A stretch of 48,637 nucleotides of DNA from Sedimentisphaerales bacterium (GCA_028282905.1 JANQGW010000218.1:1-48637); one strand, 5' to 3'; positions 1 through 9,640 are shown, numbered from the stretch's first letter. A program made the numbers and translations. The notes: generated by a model not told the origin, from the sequence alone.

Positions 1-150
1 CGCCTTGGCTTTGGAGTTGGCGGCTTCGGTGACCAGATCGGCCATCTCCCGAACCAGACGCGGCAGAAGATATTCGGGCTTTTCGAGCGTCTCCAGAAAC
101 GCCTCAATGCGGGCCAGGGTAATGCGTTTTAAGCGGTCAATCTTTCCCAT
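1..150 (-). CDS. PspA/IM30 family protein, third paralogue, cut by window edge
   Basis: Reading the minus strand from an ATG at 148-150 gives 50 codons open to the window edge. The start, MGKIDRLKRITLARIEAFLE, matches the N-terminus of the PspA-like protein encoded from 10495 (MSIFKRLHRITLGRIEAFLD) almost residue for residue, including the amphipathic helix followed by an acidic ExPE/EDPE segment. PspA/IM30 proteins are ESCRT-III-like coiled-coil proteins that polymerise on stressed inner membranes. The gene starts 48 bases after the stop of the giant ATPase on the same strand, so it is probably the last visible gene of that operon. A GAAAGA stretch lies upstream of the ATG. Only the N-terminal helix is visible, so length and integrity are unknown. 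Confidence 0.8.
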   Translation of the reverse strand, partial: MGKIDRLKRITLARIEAFLETLEKPEYLLPRLVREMADLVTEAANSKAKA

Positions 151-198
151 TCTTGAATATCTTTCATCGCCGGACAAACGACATTGCTACTTGCCCGG

Positions 199-3100
199 TT
201 ATTTCTTTTTTGGCGGTGTTTTTTTCTGCTTTGCTGTTGTACGTTTTGTTTTTGGTTTCGATTGCTTAGCCTCGACAGACTTGACTCTTTTAACAATCGG
301 CTCGTATTTTTCGCGTAAGGCACCAATCAGGCGGTTATAGCCGGAGACCATCGTCTCGAAACGTTCCATCAGGTGTTCAAAGTACTCCACACGGTCGGCA
401 TCGCTGTGATGGACGGGAATCAGCCAGGTTTCAAGTGTCTTAAACTGTTCCTCCAGTACCGAAACCAGCATCTGCGTATTCTTTTCGGATATTTTCGCCT
501 GTTCAAGCTGGTCCTGTTGAACCTGGGCCCGTGCGAGCTGTTCGCCCTGCTGCTTGATAGCGTCGATGACCTGGTTCATGCGCGTTAGAACCTGCTGGCC
601 GACCTGCATGACCGGGTCTTCGGCGGCAGACGGTTTTTCAGCTTTAGCAGTTTCAGTTGCCATGGTTGTAACGCCATCGGCGATGGTTTCGCGGATGGAA
701 TCCAGGCCGGCACTGAAAGCGTTGAGTTGGCGGACAACTTGACTGATTTTATCGTCGGCATCACCGCCGAGCAGTTTGTTGCGGCCAAACGTCTTTTTGA
801 TATCCGACCAGCGTTTGGCTTGTACATCATCCAGTCGTTCGGTCAGCTCACGGAATTTGAGCAGGTTAGATTCGGCGCCGCTGGTGAGTGTCTGCGCATC
901 CTGTTCGTAACTGGAATAGATCAGCGACCAGAGTTCCTTGTCGTTCATGACCGGCAGGACACGGCCGGCAATGCGGTTCATATTTCGATACGACCCCTGC
1001 AGCAGAAATGGGGGTTCGGTACGGTATTCATCGGCCTGCGCGGCCGAGGCGATGTACTGGGTGTTGACTTTAAGAACGACATCGCGAACGACAAACAGCT
1101 TTTTGAGCGTATTGACATATTCGTTGAGTTCATCAACTGAATAGTTGCCTTCAAACTCGATGCCCTCCTGCTGGTTGGTCTCGGCCAGCCGAATCATGCC
1201 GTAAATGTCTTTCTGGCTGCGCTGAGCCACAGACTGCAGGACCGGATTAGAAGTCAGGCAGTTTTCGATAAAGCTGAGAACAAACTCGTTGAAGTTATCA
1301 CCGACAATGTCACCGATATTGTAGGTATCGGCACGGTTGCTGAGCATGTCGGGGATTTTGAATTTCTCGCCACTTTCGGTGTAGGGATTGCCCGCCATGA
1401 CAACACAGACGCGCTTGCCGCGGAGGTCATAGGTACGGGATTTTCCGCGAAAGACACCTTCGACGCGACGCTGGGCATCACAGAGCGAGATAAACTTCTG
1501 TAAAAATTCGGGGTTGGTATGCTGAATGTCATCGACGTAAATCATAACATTGTCGCCCATCTCGAAAGCCAAGTTGAGCTTATTCAGTTCCTCGCGTGCA
1601 GCCATATTGGTCACTTCGCCCGGATCGAATGAGGTCACAGCGTGACCGATAGCCGGGCCGTTGACCTTGACAAAGATCAGACCGAGCCGATTGGCAATAT
1701 ATTCCATGAGCGTCGTTTTACCGTACCCCGGCGGAGAAATCATCAGCAGCAGGCCCTGTCGGTCAGTGCGTTTGGTCTGGTCGGCGGTACCGATCTGTTT
1801 GGCGAGATTATCGCCCACCAGCGGCAGATAGACCTTGTCGATCAGTTTGTTGCGGACAAACGTTGACAGCACGCGGGTCTGGAACTCTTCCAGCCGGAGC
1901 GTTTCGGCGTATTCATCAACCAGCTCTTTCTTGGCCGCCTGATAGCGCACAAATCGCGGCACAACATTGTTGAGATGGTGGAAGATACGGGTCACGAAAT
2001 CGCAGTAGTTCAGGGTATAGCGGCCCTGGGCAATCAGTGAGTGCGAGCCGACCATCGCATCCAGCGTCTGTTCGATGGATTGGCGAACCACCTGTCTGTC
2101 GTGCGAGGCGGGATAGAACAGAAACGCCACTTCGTCAATATAATCAGTAAAATCGGTCTTATCAACCTCTGCCAGATAAGAAGCAACCCAGTCACGCAAG
2201 AGCTGGAACGTACCGACGGGATTGTACGACAGCGATGTAATGCTGTCGGCAAAACGCTGGACAGCATCGTTTTGCTTTAGATAGTTCTCAAAACCTTTAC
2301 GCAATGCATCGGCCTGTTGACTGACAACAAAGGATTGGCCGTCGGCCAGTTCATTGAACAGGTATTCGGCAGCCAGATCGACCAGTGATGCATCAAAGAG
2401 GCTCGTGGACTCGACGAAAGTTCTTAAATGATCGGCCAATAAGTCGATATAAGTCTGCCGGATGGATTGATCGGCAAAGAGTTTTTTGATGTGGCCGACG
2501 GCGGCGAGCTTGTCGGCGATGAGTTTTTTCTGCTCAGCGTCTTCAAAAATGTGCCAGAAGACAACCGCCAGTGTCCGGCAGCGGGTCGGATACCGCAGCA
2601 GGCCGATATTGGCCCGCATGCGCAGCAAGGATTGCAGGATTTTCGCGGCGTCGTGGTCGTGAACGCCCTTGACATAGCCCTCATCGAAACGCGGGCCCAT
2701 GAAAGCCTGCACCCGCTGGACCAATTGGTCGAACGGCTCGTCTTTCATGGCGTGGTTGGGATCTTCACTGTCCAGATGCTTAATCATCTGCCAGGCAAGA
2801 TACTCGGCGCGGTAGAGATCGGGTCTTTCCGAGAGTACTTCCATCGACCAGAGGTCTTCTGCGGCCAGAATCGCCTCGTCGGTGACCGGCTCAAAGAAAC
2901 CGGTGCCAGTCAGGTGATAATACAGGCCGTCGGGCCTCTGGACAATCGTGCCTTCCAGCGGCTGGGTATTAACAGAGAAGCGGTGATCGCCAAAGCGAAT
3001 AACATTATCGCCGTCTTCGTAGAGAGCCTGCTTATCCTTAAGCTGGCGGATGGAGTCCTGCTGGAGCGTTTTGAGCTGGCTCTTGACATCTTCGGCCTTA

Positions 3101-5565
3101 ACCGAATCGCCCAGGTCTTCAAGCTGAGTAATATTTTCACGCACCCGCTCAATCATCTGATTGGAGGCAAAATACCCGTTGATCTCATTGACATCGGTCA
3201 TGTTGTGGACGCGGTTTTTAATGCCTTTTAAAATGCGTTCAGCCGCCGCCATCACCGCCGAAGCCCGCTGATTACGCTGCTGAACCAACTGTAGTTTACG
3301 GGTTTCAAAAGCGTTATAGACCTCTTCCCGCTTTTCGGCGAGTTGGACGATAAATTCATCAAAGTCAGCGAACCGGCTTTCCAGCGTTTCCAACTGAACC
3401 GAGGTTTTGGTCAGGTACTCGTCACATTTTTCCGGCGTGTCGCACACGTCCAGATAGTTAATGACCGACTGGTCGATCAGTTTGATCTGAGAGGCAAATT
3501 CAGCCCGGCCTTCAACCGCGGCCAGTTCCTGCAGTTTATTTTTAAGCTTGGATTTGAGCTGGTTGACCTGCGAATAGACCAGCGAAATATTGTCGATAAT
3601 CTCAACCGTCTGAGTCGCATCGACAATCTTGAGATTGCTGACGATTTCGGTAAGCATATCCAGCTGGGTCGCGGCCTGTTCGACCTGCTCGGTTAGTTCC
3701 TTGGCGGCGGTAACCTTTTCCAGCTGCGGCACCTGCTCGGTTAAAGAGGCCGTTTTTTGACTGTACGGCTCTAACGAAGCCGGATCAAGCAGGAACTCGA
3801 CGCACATTTCCGAGAGTTTATCGGCATGCTCGACAACCTCGGTCTCAAGTGATTCAATCAGCTCCATATCCGCATAACGCAGGTCTTTGAGCGAAACAAC
3901 TTGCCCGCGTAAAGTGCGCAGCGCCGCCAGATGCTCAACGTATTCATCAATCGTTTCCAGTGCCGCATAGTCAATCGAAATCACCTGGTCCTTGACCTGC
4001 TGATGTACTTGCTCGATTTGCTGACGGGTGTTCTGACGGGTACGAACGACTTTTTCGTATTCGTCAATCGCCGCGGCGGCTGCCTGTCCGATGGCCGTCA
4101 GCGGTTCCTTGAGATTGTACGTCTTTTCCTCAGTCAGCCAAAAATAGCTGTCGGCCAGGTCTTCGGCCTTTTTAGCGATATCGACATACAAATCGGCGTA
4201 GGTGTCTTCCTTATTAATCAGGTTAATCAGTTCCATACATTCAGCCATGCAGTGAACGATGGATTTGTTGCCGATTTTGTAGATATCCGAATCGGCCTGC
4301 ACTTCGATGGTGTAGTCCGGGCCGTAGTACGGGGTGTTCCAAATTTGAAGGACGTGGTGCTTCTGGGCGTCGCCGTTCACGCGGAAAAAGACCAGCGAAC
4401 CGTCCTCGAAGAAGGAATAGCCGTTACAGATAATCGGCACCTTCATCGCCTGATCGATCAGGTTGTACGACAGCAGTACATAGGTGCCGTCCTGGCGGTT
4501 GTAGAAGACATACAGGTAATCTTCACCGTTGGGTGAGGCGATGCGTTTTTCAAAGACTAAATCCTCCAGATCGGTGTCAAACTGCTTGATCTGGCCGGTT
4601 TGCAGGTAGTAGCCCTTCGGAAAGACAAGCCCGTGCCCTTCCGGTAGCAGCACGCACGCCTCCTCGATGGAATCGACTCGCATCGCCTTTTGGATTTTGT
4701 GATTATAAACGAAATAGCGAAACGCCTTTTCCTGATAAGGACGAATTTTCAGCAGGACGATGTTGCCGATAATCGAATAGTAGATTTCGGCGTCACTGAG
4801 TGTCTGGTCCGGATCGTCAACCGGCTCGGAATAGATGCCCTGACCGGTTTCGGTGTTGTCCTCAACCTTGATCGTCAGGTCGCCTTCGGTCGTTTCGACA
4901 AAGACAATATCTTCGATAGAAATATGTGGATGCAGGCCGCTGCGGTGCATATCCTGCGTAACGCGGGACCATTCAAACTCATGCTGCGGCGGGAAAACAA
5001 ACTCGTGATCACTGCGGTTGTCCTGATATTCCAGCTTGCCGTCGCGAATCAGCCATTTGAAGGTTTTGATGTCATGAATACTTTTGCCGATACGGAAAAC
5101 CATAAACAGATGGTGGCCAATGACGGCAAACTTGACAAACGTCGAGTGGCGGTAGTATTTGTAAAGATTTTTGAAATCCGTTTCAAAGGCCGGGTCGGTC
5201 AGCATGTCCAGTGTTTTCGGCACCATGGTGCCGTTCTGCCACTGATAAACTGCAAACACATCCTCAAACGTCGTTTCTGTGCGAAGGCCCACAAAAACAT
5301 TGTAGCCGAAGATGAAATGGTCGCCGATGGGCACCATGTCCCGCGGCACACAATTGTTGCTGGTGGTAATCCGCTCGCTGCTCAGCAGTTTGGTTTCAAT
5401 GGCCCCAAAAACATCCTTGCGGAGGGTATTGAGCTTGTTGAGGCGGCCCAGCAGGTCTTTGCTCTGCGTCTGGAGGCGGTTGCGGATGACCTCATAAGTG
5501 CCGCCCTGCAACTGCACATCGGACGCGGTTTCAGCCTGCGCATTTGTTTCTTTTTTATCTGCCAT
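199..5565 (-). CDS. Giant AAA ATPase with DUF3686-type N-terminus (DNA-repair-ATPase family)
   Basis: This 1788-residue protein has three parts. The N-terminal ~430 residues are beta-rich and resemble the DUF3686 family, including the KHHVLQIWNTPY segment. Residues ~450-900 are predicted coiled coil, rich in Glu, Gln, Leu and Lys. A helical region then leads into a C-terminal AAA module. Walker A is SPPGYGKTTL near residue 1277 and Walker B is MIYVDDIQH near residue 1345, followed by a VVMAGNPY sensor-1-like segment. The tail is Lys/Thr-rich and basic. Databases often call such proteins DNA repair ATPases, but I know of no direct proof of that role. The setting, with PspA, flotillin and NfeD-like genes on the same strand, points instead to membrane maintenance. 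Acting as a Vps4-like disassembly motor on PspA polymers is inference. The ATG at 5565 follows an AAAGAG ribosome site. Confidence 0.85.
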   Translation of the reverse strand: MADKKETNAQAETASDVQLQGGTYEVIRNRLQTQSKDLLGRLNKLNTLRKDVFGAIETKLLSSERITTSNNCVPRDMVPIGDHFIFGYNVFVGLRTETTFEDVFAVYQWQNGTMVPKTLDMLTDPAFETDFKNLYKYYRHSTFVKFAVIGHHLFMVFRIGKSIHDIKTFKWLIRDGKLEYQDNRSDHEFVFPPQHEFEWSRVTQDMHRSGLHPHISIEDIVFVETTEGDLTIKVEDNTETGQGIYSEPVDDPDQTLSDAEIYYSIIGNIVLLKIRPYQEKAFRYFVYNHKIQKAMRVDSIEEACVLLPEGHGLVFPKGYYLQTGQIKQFDTDLEDLVFEKRIASPNGEDYLYVFYNRQDGTYVLLSYNLIDQAMKVPIICNGYSFFEDGSLVFFRVNGDAQKHHVLQIWNTPYYGPDYTIEVQADSDIYKIGNKSIVHCMAECMELINLINKEDTYADLYVDIAKKAEDLADSYFWLTEEKTYNLKEPLTAIGQAAAAAIDEYEKVVRTRQNTRQQIEQVHQQVKDQVISIDYAALETIDEYVEHLAALRTLRGQVVSLKDLRYADMELIESLETEVVEHADKLSEMCVEFLLDPASLEPYSQKTASLTEQVPQLEKVTAAKELTEQVEQAATQLDMLTEIVSNLKIVDATQTVEIIDNISLVYSQVNQLKSKLKNKLQELAAVEGRAEFASQIKLIDQSVINYLDVCDTPEKCDEYLTKTSVQLETLESRFADFDEFIVQLAEKREEVYNAFETRKLQLVQQRNQRASAVMAAAERILKGIKNRVHNMTDVNEINGYFASNQMIERVRENITQLEDLGDSVKAEDVKSQLKTLQQDSIRQLKDKQALYEDGDNVIRFGDHRFSVNTQPLEGTIVQRPDGLYYHLTGTGFFEPVTDEAILAAEDLWSMEVLSERPDLYRAEYLAWQMIKHLDSEDPNHAMKDEPFDQLVQRVQAFMGPRFDEGYVKGVHDHDAAKILQSLLRMRANIGLLRYPTRCRTLAVVFWHIFEDAEQKKLIADKLAAVGHIKKLFADQSIRQTYIDLLADHLRTFVESTSLFDASLVDLAAEYLFNELADGQSFVVSQQADALRKGFENYLKQNDAVQRFADSITSLSYNPVGTFQLLRDWVASYLAEVDKTDFTDYIDEVAFLFYPASHDRQVVRQSIEQTLDAMVGSHSLIAQGRYTLNYCDFVTRIFHHLNNVVPRFVRYQAAKKELVDEYAETLRLEEFQTRVLSTFVRNKLIDKVYLPLVGDNLAKQIGTADQTKRTDRQGLLLMISPPGYGKTTLMEYIANRLGLIFVKVNGPAIGHAVTSFDPGEVTNMAAREELNKLNLAFEMGDNVMIYVDDIQHTNPEFLQKFISLCDAQRRVEGVFRGKSRTYDLRGKRVCVVMAGNPYTESGEKFKIPDMLSNRADTYNIGDIVGDNFNEFVLSFIENCLTSNPVLQSVAQRSQKDIYGMIRLAETNQQEGIEFEGNYSVDELNEYVNTLKKLFVVRDVVLKVNTQYIASAAQADEYRTEPPFLLQGSYRNMNRIAGRVLPVMNDKELWSLIYSSYEQDAQTLTSGAESNLLKFRELTERLDDVQAKRWSDIKKTFGRNKLLGGDADDKISQVVRQLNAFSAGLDSIRETIADGVTTMATETAKAEKPSAAEDPVMQVGQQVLTRMNQVIDAIKQQGEQLARAQVQQDQLEQAKISEKNTQMLVSVLEEQFKTLETWLIPVHHSDADRVEYFEHLMERFETMVSGYNRLIGALREKYEPIVKRVKSVEAKQSKPKTKRTTAKQKKTPPKKK

Positions 5566-5624
5566 AAGTCATGCTCTTTATGAAAAACTCAACTCACATC
5601 GGTTGTCTCGCAATGAAAGAAGGT

Positions 5625-5659
5625 CGAAGGTTTGACGAACCAAAACCGGCAAACCTTCG
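5625..5659 (-). other. Intercistronic hairpin between flotillin and ATPase genes
   Basis: A perfect 10-bp inverted repeat, CGAAGGTTTG (5625-5634) and CAAACCTTCG (5650-5659), encloses a 15-base loop in the 120-base gap between the flotillin stop and the ATPase start. An outer CAATGA (5611-5616) / TCATTG (5673-5678) pair flanks it. No T-tract follows on the minus strand, so it is more likely an mRNA-stability or partial attenuation element than a full terminator. Confidence 0.6.
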
Positions 5660-5685
5660 CCTTATTGGGTGGTCATTGCCTGAGT

Positions 5686-7677
5686 TTACTGGTTCAGCAG
5701 GCCGAGATTCTTGGCCGGCATATCAGCGATGCCGCTTTGCTTGACGGTGTCAAGAATCGTGCTCAGTACGCCCTTGTCTTTCTTGTCAGCCTTTTCCATC
5801 ATCTGCATGACGAGGGCCGAGACACTGAGATTCTTGACGTCTTCGCTGGTGACGCCGAAACGGGAGACAAAGTCACGAATCTTTTGGACTGATTCGTCAG
5901 CGTCTTCGCCCAGCAGTGCTTCGCGAACATCGCCAAGCACTTCGCTGTTTTCAACCATGCGGTCCACAGTCTTACCGGTGGTAATCGAGTTGACCAGGCG
6001 GTTGAAGAAGTTGTTGTCGCCGCCGACGATGTCGATGCGGGCCGACTTGAGGGCTTCGCCGACGATCTTGGCCTGTTCGGCGGCAATATCCTTCTGAACG
6101 TTGACTTCGGCCAGTTCGATTTCCAGATCCTTGTTGAGTTTGAGCTTGAATTCTTCGTGGTCCTTGCCGACCGCGTCGAAGATTTTCATCGCTTCGGCCT
6201 TGTCGCGGATACCATCGGCTTCGGCGTGATACTTGCGTTCCATGACAGTCGCTTCGGCGGTACCTTCCTTTTCCAGAGAGACAGCCTTGGCTTCCTGCAC
6301 TTCGGCTTCGGCCATGCCCTGAACGGCGTATTCCTTGATCTCGGCAGCCGCGATGGTTTTCTTAGCTTCGGCGTTCTTCTTGGACGCTTCAAGGTTGGCG
6401 TCGGCGTCGATGATCTTCTGTTCGGCGTAGAATTCCTCGGCCTTTTTCGCCGCTTCAGCCTTTTTGATATCCTTGACCAGCGCCTGTTCGGCAATCTCTT
6501 CGGCCTTGGTAATTTCGACGCGTTTGCTACGGTCAGCGGTCATGAATTCACGCGTATCTTTGATCTTTTCCTCTTCGGTCACGACGGTCTTTTCGACAGT
6601 GACTCGCTCACGAATCGCGCCTTGCAGTTCCTTCTTTTCACCTTCAACAATCTTGTCTTTCTCAACCTGCGCGACAGTGACCAGACGCTCACGCTCGACG
6701 ATTTCCAGACCGCGATCCCGTTCGACCCGTTCGGTCTCGACCGCATCAGTGCGTTCTTTGTTCTTGGCGGCGACAATGATCTGACGCTGCTTGTTTTCAT
6801 CGGCGACGGCGATTTCTTCATCAGCGGCGATACGGGCCTTTTCGTGTTTCTGCCGTTCTTCAGCCTGAACCTTCTTGGTTTCGGCCTGCTCGCGAGCCTG
6901 AATACTGGCGATCTCACGTTTCTGCTTGGCATCGGCTTCGGCGAGCTGTTTGTTCAGTTCTAAAATCGCCTCTTCGGCTTCAACATTCTGCTGGGTGATG
7001 GTTTTGTCTTTTTCACGTTCACGGTCATTGGCCAGCTCGTACTGCTCGGCGGTCAGGACGGTAATTTTCTTGATACCTTCGGCATCGAGAATATTGTCCG
7101 GGTTGAGCAGGCTCTTGTCGGTCTGTTCGAGATAGTCGATGGCCGCGTCTTCGAGAACATAACCGTTCAGGTCAGTACCAATGATCTGGAGAATTTCCTC
7201 CTTGAATTCCACACGGGCGACATACAGTTCGGCAAATTCGAAGCGTTTACCAATCGTTTTCAATGCTTCTGAGAACTTGGCGTCGAACAGTTCATACAGC
7301 GCCCTGACGTCTGAGGCCCGGTCGCAACCGAGTGCTTGGGCGACTTTTTTGACGTCTTCGACGGTGTTGTTGACACGCACGAAGAAGGCCACCTTGATGT
7401 CGGCACGCAGGTTATCTTTACAAATCAGGCCTTGCGGGCCGTGACGGTCGATCTCGATACGCTTGACCGAGATATCCATGTATTCGACCTTGTGCAGGAT
7501 CGGAATAACGATCTTTCCGGAAAAGCTGACCCGGGTACCGCCGTAACCATTTCGGATGAGGGCCTCGCCCTGGGCAACCTTGCGGTAACACTTGACCAGA
7601 AGCGCTAACAAGCCGATAATAACAATAACAACAATACTTATCACAACTGCTGCGGTTTGTCCTAAAAATGCTAACAT
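5686..7677 (-). CDS. Flotillin-like SPFH/Band 7 membrane scaffold protein
   Basis: The 663-residue protein has the flotillin/YqiK layout. An N-terminal transmembrane helix (about residues 8-28) is followed by a basic-aromatic KCYRKVAQGEALIRNG segment, an SPFH domain (about 40-195), and a very long charged coiled coil (about 210-545) rich in Ala-Glu-Lys repeats. The C-terminal ~110 residues are more globular and include the FFNRLVNSITTGKTVD stretch. Flotillins form large oligomeric cages that organise inner-membrane microdomains. The ATG at 7677 has an AGGAG site 7 bases upstream. The gene sits between a short SPFH paralogue (22 bases upstream) and the AAA ATPase. As with E. coli yqiJ-yqiK, an NfeD-type protein is encoded nearby. 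Family assignment is firm; the cellular role is inferred. Confidence 0.92.
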   Translation of the reverse strand: MLAFLGQTAAVVISIVVIVIIGLLALLVKCYRKVAQGEALIRNGYGGTRVSFSGKIVIPILHKVEYMDISVKRIEIDRHGPQGLICKDNLRADIKVAFFVRVNNTVEDVKKVAQALGCDRASDVRALYELFDAKFSEALKTIGKRFEFAELYVARVEFKEEILQIIGTDLNGYVLEDAAIDYLEQTDKSLLNPDNILDAEGIKKITVLTAEQYELANDREREKDKTITQQNVEAEEAILELNKQLAEADAKQKREIASIQAREQAETKKVQAEERQKHEKARIAADEEIAVADENKQRQIIVAAKNKERTDAVETERVERDRGLEIVERERLVTVAQVEKDKIVEGEKKELQGAIRERVTVEKTVVTEEEKIKDTREFMTADRSKRVEITKAEEIAEQALVKDIKKAEAAKKAEEFYAEQKIIDADANLEASKKNAEAKKTIAAAEIKEYAVQGMAEAEVQEAKAVSLEKEGTAEATVMERKYHAEADGIRDKAEAMKIFDAVGKDHEEFKLKLNKDLEIELAEVNVQKDIAAEQAKIVGEALKSARIDIVGGDNNFFNRLVNSITTGKTVDRMVENSEVLGDVREALLGEDADESVQKIRDFVSRFGVTSEDVKNLSVSALVMQMMEKADKKDKGVLSTILDTVKQSGIADMPAKNLGLLNQ

Positions 7678-7699
7678 AATCTCAACTCCTGTTCTTAAA

Positions 7700-8269
7700 T
7701 TAAGCTGTTTGTGTCTTTTCCAAGTAATCGATTGTTACGGTGTCAAGTATATATCCATCAAGGCTGGCCGGTAATGCGTTCATAACCTTTTCCTTGAACA
7801 TCTCTCGATTGGTTAATTCTTCATAATTGTTATTTTGACTAACGGTTTTTAATGCTTCGAAAAATTGGGTATTAAACATCTCATTCAACGTCTCAACATC
7901 GGCGGCCTTTTCGATGCCCAGTTTCTGCACAACATTTTTGACATCTTCGACAGTCGGATTAATCCGAACGAAAAATGCCGCTTTCACATCCGCCTGTGTG
8001 CCATCTTTACATGTCAATGCCTCACTGCCCTGCAGTTCGATCACCAGCCGTTTTAAGGTGATATCCAGATACTGGGCTTTCTGCAAAATCGGCACCACAA
8101 TTTTGCCGTTAAAGCTGACAAAAGTGCCACCAAAACCGCTCCGTATCAAAGCCTGACCTTGCGACGGCATTTTATAGCACTTCACCAACAAAGAAAGCAG
8201 ACCAATCATGAGAATTACGGCCATGGATGCTACCCAAGCCATTGTTTCTGATATAAACGATGCCAGCAT
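7700..8269 (-). CDS. Short SPFH-only protein, paralogue of the flotillin N-terminus
   Basis: The product (189 residues from the preferred start) parallels the first ~190 residues of the adjacent flotillin: one membrane helix, the KCYK...GQALIRSGFGGT segment, and an SPFH domain. It stops at DYLEKTQTA, just where the flotillin reads DYLEQTDKS and goes on into its coiled coil. It thus lacks the coiled coil and C-terminal domain. The SPFH part is well conserved with no frameshift, so it looks maintained rather than decayed. I chose the ATG at 8269 because AAGGA lies 6 bases upstream and the start MLASF parallels the flotillin start MLAFL; the ATG at 8275 abuts the AAGGA with no spacing. It may cap or limit flotillin oligomers, which is inference. 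Confidence 0.85.
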   Translation of the reverse strand: MLASFISETMAWVASMAVILMIGLLSLLVKCYKMPSQGQALIRSGFGGTFVSFNGKIVVPILQKAQYLDITLKRLVIELQGSEALTCKDGTQADVKAAFFVRINPTVEDVKNVVQKLGIEKAADVETLNEMFNTQFFEALKTVSQNNNYEELTNREMFKEKVMNALPASLDGYILDTVTIDYLEKTQTA

Positions 8270-8284
8270 TCTCATTCCTTTATT

Positions 8285-8929
8285 TTAAAGATCCACAGGG
8301 CCAACCAGAAAAACGCCGGTTTCAGGGTCTTTACTAAGGACGATCACTTCGTCTCCCTTATGGAAAACGTGATCGCCTTCGGCCTTGACGTTAATCAGAA
8401 TCGGTGCGCCTTTACTGGACATCTCGCCCTGGCCGAGTCGGTCGGCACTGACGTCAGTCGTCACGATCTTGCAGATGCGTCCGATGACCGGCCGGGACGC
8501 GTTAGGATCGGTATCAAATGATTTAAAGAATTTACTCAAGGGAACTCCCAGAATTTTAACAACGATACAACTGACAAATATATTTCCGGCCGCCAACGGC
8601 AAGGCTATCAGCATCGAACCGAGAGGGTTGAAGTAATGATTGCTCAACACGGAAATCGTCCACAGGCTCAGTACCAACACGCTGAAAATCACCATCACGG
8701 GGATTTCGCCGACATAAAAGAACTCCAGCAGACCCTGCAGCGGGCCGCCGCCGTCCATATCGACATCGGCGTCGGTATCCACATCAACATCGCTGTCAAA
8801 GTCAATGTCGAGAAAGTCCGTATCCAATGCGCCGAGAATCACCATGATCCAGTAGATAATGACGATGCCCAGCATCACGGTAAAGACCAGGTTGGCCGGC
8901 ATCAAGGCTTCAGTCAGCACTTCGCCCAT
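8285..8929 (-). CDS. NfeD/YqiJ-like membrane protein with C-terminal OB-fold
   Basis: The 214-residue protein has membrane helices at about 13-33, 76-95 and 104-127. An Asp-rich loop at 37-59 (DTDFLDIDFDSDVDVDTDAD) lies between the first two. A C-terminal domain of about 70 residues, with GRICKIVTTDVSADRLGQGE and KGDEVIVLSKD, looks like the OB-fold of NfeD/YqiJ/YuaF proteins. Members of this family are encoded next to flotillins and work with them in membrane microdomains. The acidic loop could bind divalent cations, but that is a guess. The ATG at 8929 follows AAGGGA. The gene lies 45 bases after the second PspA gene and 15 bases before the short SPFH gene, consistent with one operon. Confidence 0.85.
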   Translation of the reverse strand: MGEVLTEALMPANLVFTVMLGIVIIYWIMVILGALDTDFLDIDFDSDVDVDTDADVDMDGGGPLQGLLEFFYVGEIPVMVIFSVLVLSLWTISVLSNHYFNPLGSMLIALPLAAGNIFVSCIVVKILGVPLSKFFKSFDTDPNASRPVIGRICKIVTTDVSADRLGQGEMSSKGAPILINVKAEGDHVFHKGDEVIVLSKDPETGVFLVGPVDL

Positions 8930-8974
8930 CGTTTTCCCTTTCCGTTTGAACGGCAGCCATGCCCTGCGGCACTG

Positions 8975-9640
8975 CTACGATTCCAGCATATCCTTTAACG
9001 CCTGCAGTTCGGCTTCGACCTGCAGGTCACGCGATTTCTGCGCCAGTTCCACATCACTTAACGCGGTCCCCTGCATCTGGCCGCGGATTTCCACTTCGGC
9101 TTCTGCCTGGTTGACTTCATCTTCCAGTCGGTCAAACGCCACACCGTCCGGGCTGGTGCCGGTCGCCGTCTGCAGATGGTCATCAAAAGCTTTCTGGGCA
9201 TTGGCCAGTCGCTGACGAGTGCGCAAATCCTGCAGCTTCATCTTGGCATCTTTCAGCTGCTGCTGAAGCTTGATCAGGTTGGCCCGGAGCATTTCAAAGG
9301 TTTTGCGTCCCTTCTCCACGCCGGGAGTCATCTGAGCAATCCGCTCGGCAAACTGAACCTTCTGCTGCAACGCTGCGCGGGCCGCGGCCTCATCGCCGAC
9401 TTTCAGCGCAGTTTCAGCCTTTTGCTGACACTCGGCCTGCTGCTGCGTTAGCTGGGTCATCTCATTTTCGAGCCGTTTGTAGGAAGCACCGTAAGAAGCC
9501 GCGCTTTCACGCCCTTCCAGCAGGGTTTCTTCCAGTTCGGCAATCTTGGATTCCAGCTCCTGCTCGGCAGGTTCAGCCTGGTCCAGCAGCCAGTTAACAT
9601 TCGCCTTCGTGATTCGTCGTATTCGGTCAAAAATACTCAT
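8975..9640 (-). CDS. PspA/IM30 family protein, paralogue 2
   Basis: The product has 221 residues from the preferred start, MSIFDRIRRITKANVNWLLD. It is nearly all coiled coil, with the PspA N-terminal amphipathic helix, a central Gln/Ala-rich hairpin (ERIAQMTPGVEKGRKTFEML) and a C-terminal acidic helix. PspA/Vipp1 proteins form ESCRT-III-like rods and rings on damaged inner membranes. The frame is open further upstream, but the ATG at 9640 is preferred because GGAGGT (9649-9654) is ideally placed and the protein start aligns with the other two paralogues. It is the second of three PspA-type genes in this operon and diverges from the other two (TKANVNWLL instead of TLxRIEAFL). Confidence 0.9.
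   Translation of the reverse strand: MSIFDRIRRITKANVNWLLDQAEPAEQELESKIAELEETLLEGRESAASYGASYKRLENEMTQLTQQQAECQQKAETALKVGDEAAARAALQQKVQFAERIAQMTPGVEKGRKTFEMLRANLIKLQQQLKDAKMKLQDLRTRQRLANAQKAFDDHLQTATGTSPDGVAFDRLEDEVNQAEAEVEIRGQMQGTALSDVELAQKSRDLQVEAELQALKDMLES

Noticed and set aside
4690..5583. Long plus-strand open frame antisense to the giant ATPase
   Set aside because: It lies wholly within a clear protein-coding gene in the opposite direction; its translation has no recognisable domain and it lacks a ribosome site.
6157..6963. Plus-strand open frame of ~268 codons antisense to the flotillin coiled coil
   Set aside because: Its Phe/Leu/Gly-rich translation is the mirror of Glu/Ala/Lys-rich coiled-coil codons, a typical shadow.
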